Under the pieces are notes generated by a model that saw only the letters and a program-made list of their open reading frames with translations, had not been told where the DNA came from and did no database searches. DNA of 9,437 bases from Leptospira ellisii (GTDB taxonomy: Bacteria; Spirochaetota; Leptospiria; Leptospirales; Leptospiraceae): the NCBI RefSeq assembly GCF_002811955.1, contig NZ_NPEF01000156.1:1-9437 (forward strand), in the 5' to 3' direction. The position numbers were made by a program, and so were the translations under genes. The first letter of the stretch is position 1. Each line of letters starts with the position of its first letter. This document shows, one piece after another, positions 9,056 to 9,437 of this stretch.

Positions 9056-9437
9056 ATGAAAGCAGAACGAAAAACCTCCGAAACTGAGATCAAGTTGGAG
9101 ATGAACCTGCGCGGTTCCGGCAAGTATCGTTTCGATACCGAGATTCCTTTTTTCGAGCACATGCTTTCCCATATCTCCAAACATGGTCTGATCGATCTCG
9201 ATCTTTGGCTGCGGGGAGATATCGAAATCGATTGTCATCATTCGGTGGAAGACACCGCCATTCTCCTGGGTTCCACGATCCACAAACAACTCGGAGACAA
9301 GGCCGGAATCTTTCGCTACGGTCACTTCACTCTCACGATGGACGAAGTTCTCACCACGGTCGCCGTCGATCTGGGAGGAAGATATTTCTTCAAATACACT
9401 GGTCCGGAACTCACCGGTAAGTTCGGTATTTACGACG
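9056..9437 (+). CDS. hisB: Imidazoleglycerol-phosphate dehydratase (5' part; runs off window)
   Basis: The enzyme dehydrates imidazole glycerol phosphate to imidazole acetol phosphate in histidine synthesis, as a manganese-dependent cytosolic oligomer. The first 127 codons are present; the gene continues beyond the window. Conserved blocks are RKTSETEI (5-12), FFEHML with His35 (32-37), SKHG with His43, the metal-binding HHSVED (61-66), RYGH (87-90), MDE (95-97) and the segment ending KFGIYD. The protein begins directly with the dehydratase domain, so it lacks the N-terminal histidinol-phosphatase half of the bifunctional E. coli HisB. ATG 9056 is the start because the next ATG (codon 16) would delete the conserved N-terminal strand. 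Only a minimal AGG lies 4 nt upstream. The start overlaps the TGA of a 5-codon frame (9042-9059). Confidence 0.96.
   Translation, partial: MKAERKTSETEIKLEMNLRGSGKYRFDTEIPFFEHMLSHISKHGLIDLDLWLRGDIEIDCHHSVEDTAILLGSTIHKQLGDKAGIFRYGHFTLTMDEVLTTVAVDLGGRYFFKYTGPELTGKFGIYD

Overview
The window looks like chromosomal DNA from a spirochaete, most likely a Leptospira with fairly high GC for the genus. This rests on gene content and style: TTG starts, a relaxed lipobox, a tRNA gene with no encoded CCA, and membrane proteins and lipoproteins of unknown function. The genus is an inference from recalled family similarity, not from a search.

Layout. Positions 47-970 (+) encode a multi-pass membrane protein of unknown function. 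It converges on a minus-strand pair: prfA (release factor 1, 2536-3600), then a PLP enzyme of the cystathionine gamma-synthase fold (967-2469). Only 40 bp from the prfA start, a plus-strand pair begins: a small, possibly EcsC-like protein (3641-4249) and a putative lipoprotein with a propeller-like body (4276-5442). These converge on a minus-strand cluster running tetR (7850-8545), rhomboid protease (7188-7853), Nudix hydrolase (6651-7085) and a membrane-anchored, cysteine-free nitrilase-like protein (5560-6639). The first three of that cluster appear to use TTG starts.

Between tetR and the tRNA lies about 310 bp without a credible protein gene. It holds a perfect 54-bp direct repeat. One copy contains the 3' end of an intact tRNA-Leu(CAG) gene (8856-8939, minus); the other is a stranded tRNA 3' fragment 179 bp away. 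The window ends in hisB (from 9056, +), which starts only about 10 bp after a near-consensus promoter and may be translated with almost no leader.

Most of the window is ordinary housekeeping and conserved hypothetical sequence. I do not see a defence system, CRISPR array, insertion sequence or obvious new multi-gene system. The best leads are small-scale: an in-frame A AAA AAG slippery heptamer at the tetR/rhomboid junction that could produce a regulator-protease fusion; the duplicated tRNA 3' end; the near-leaderless hisB; and the apparently inactive nitrilase-like protein.
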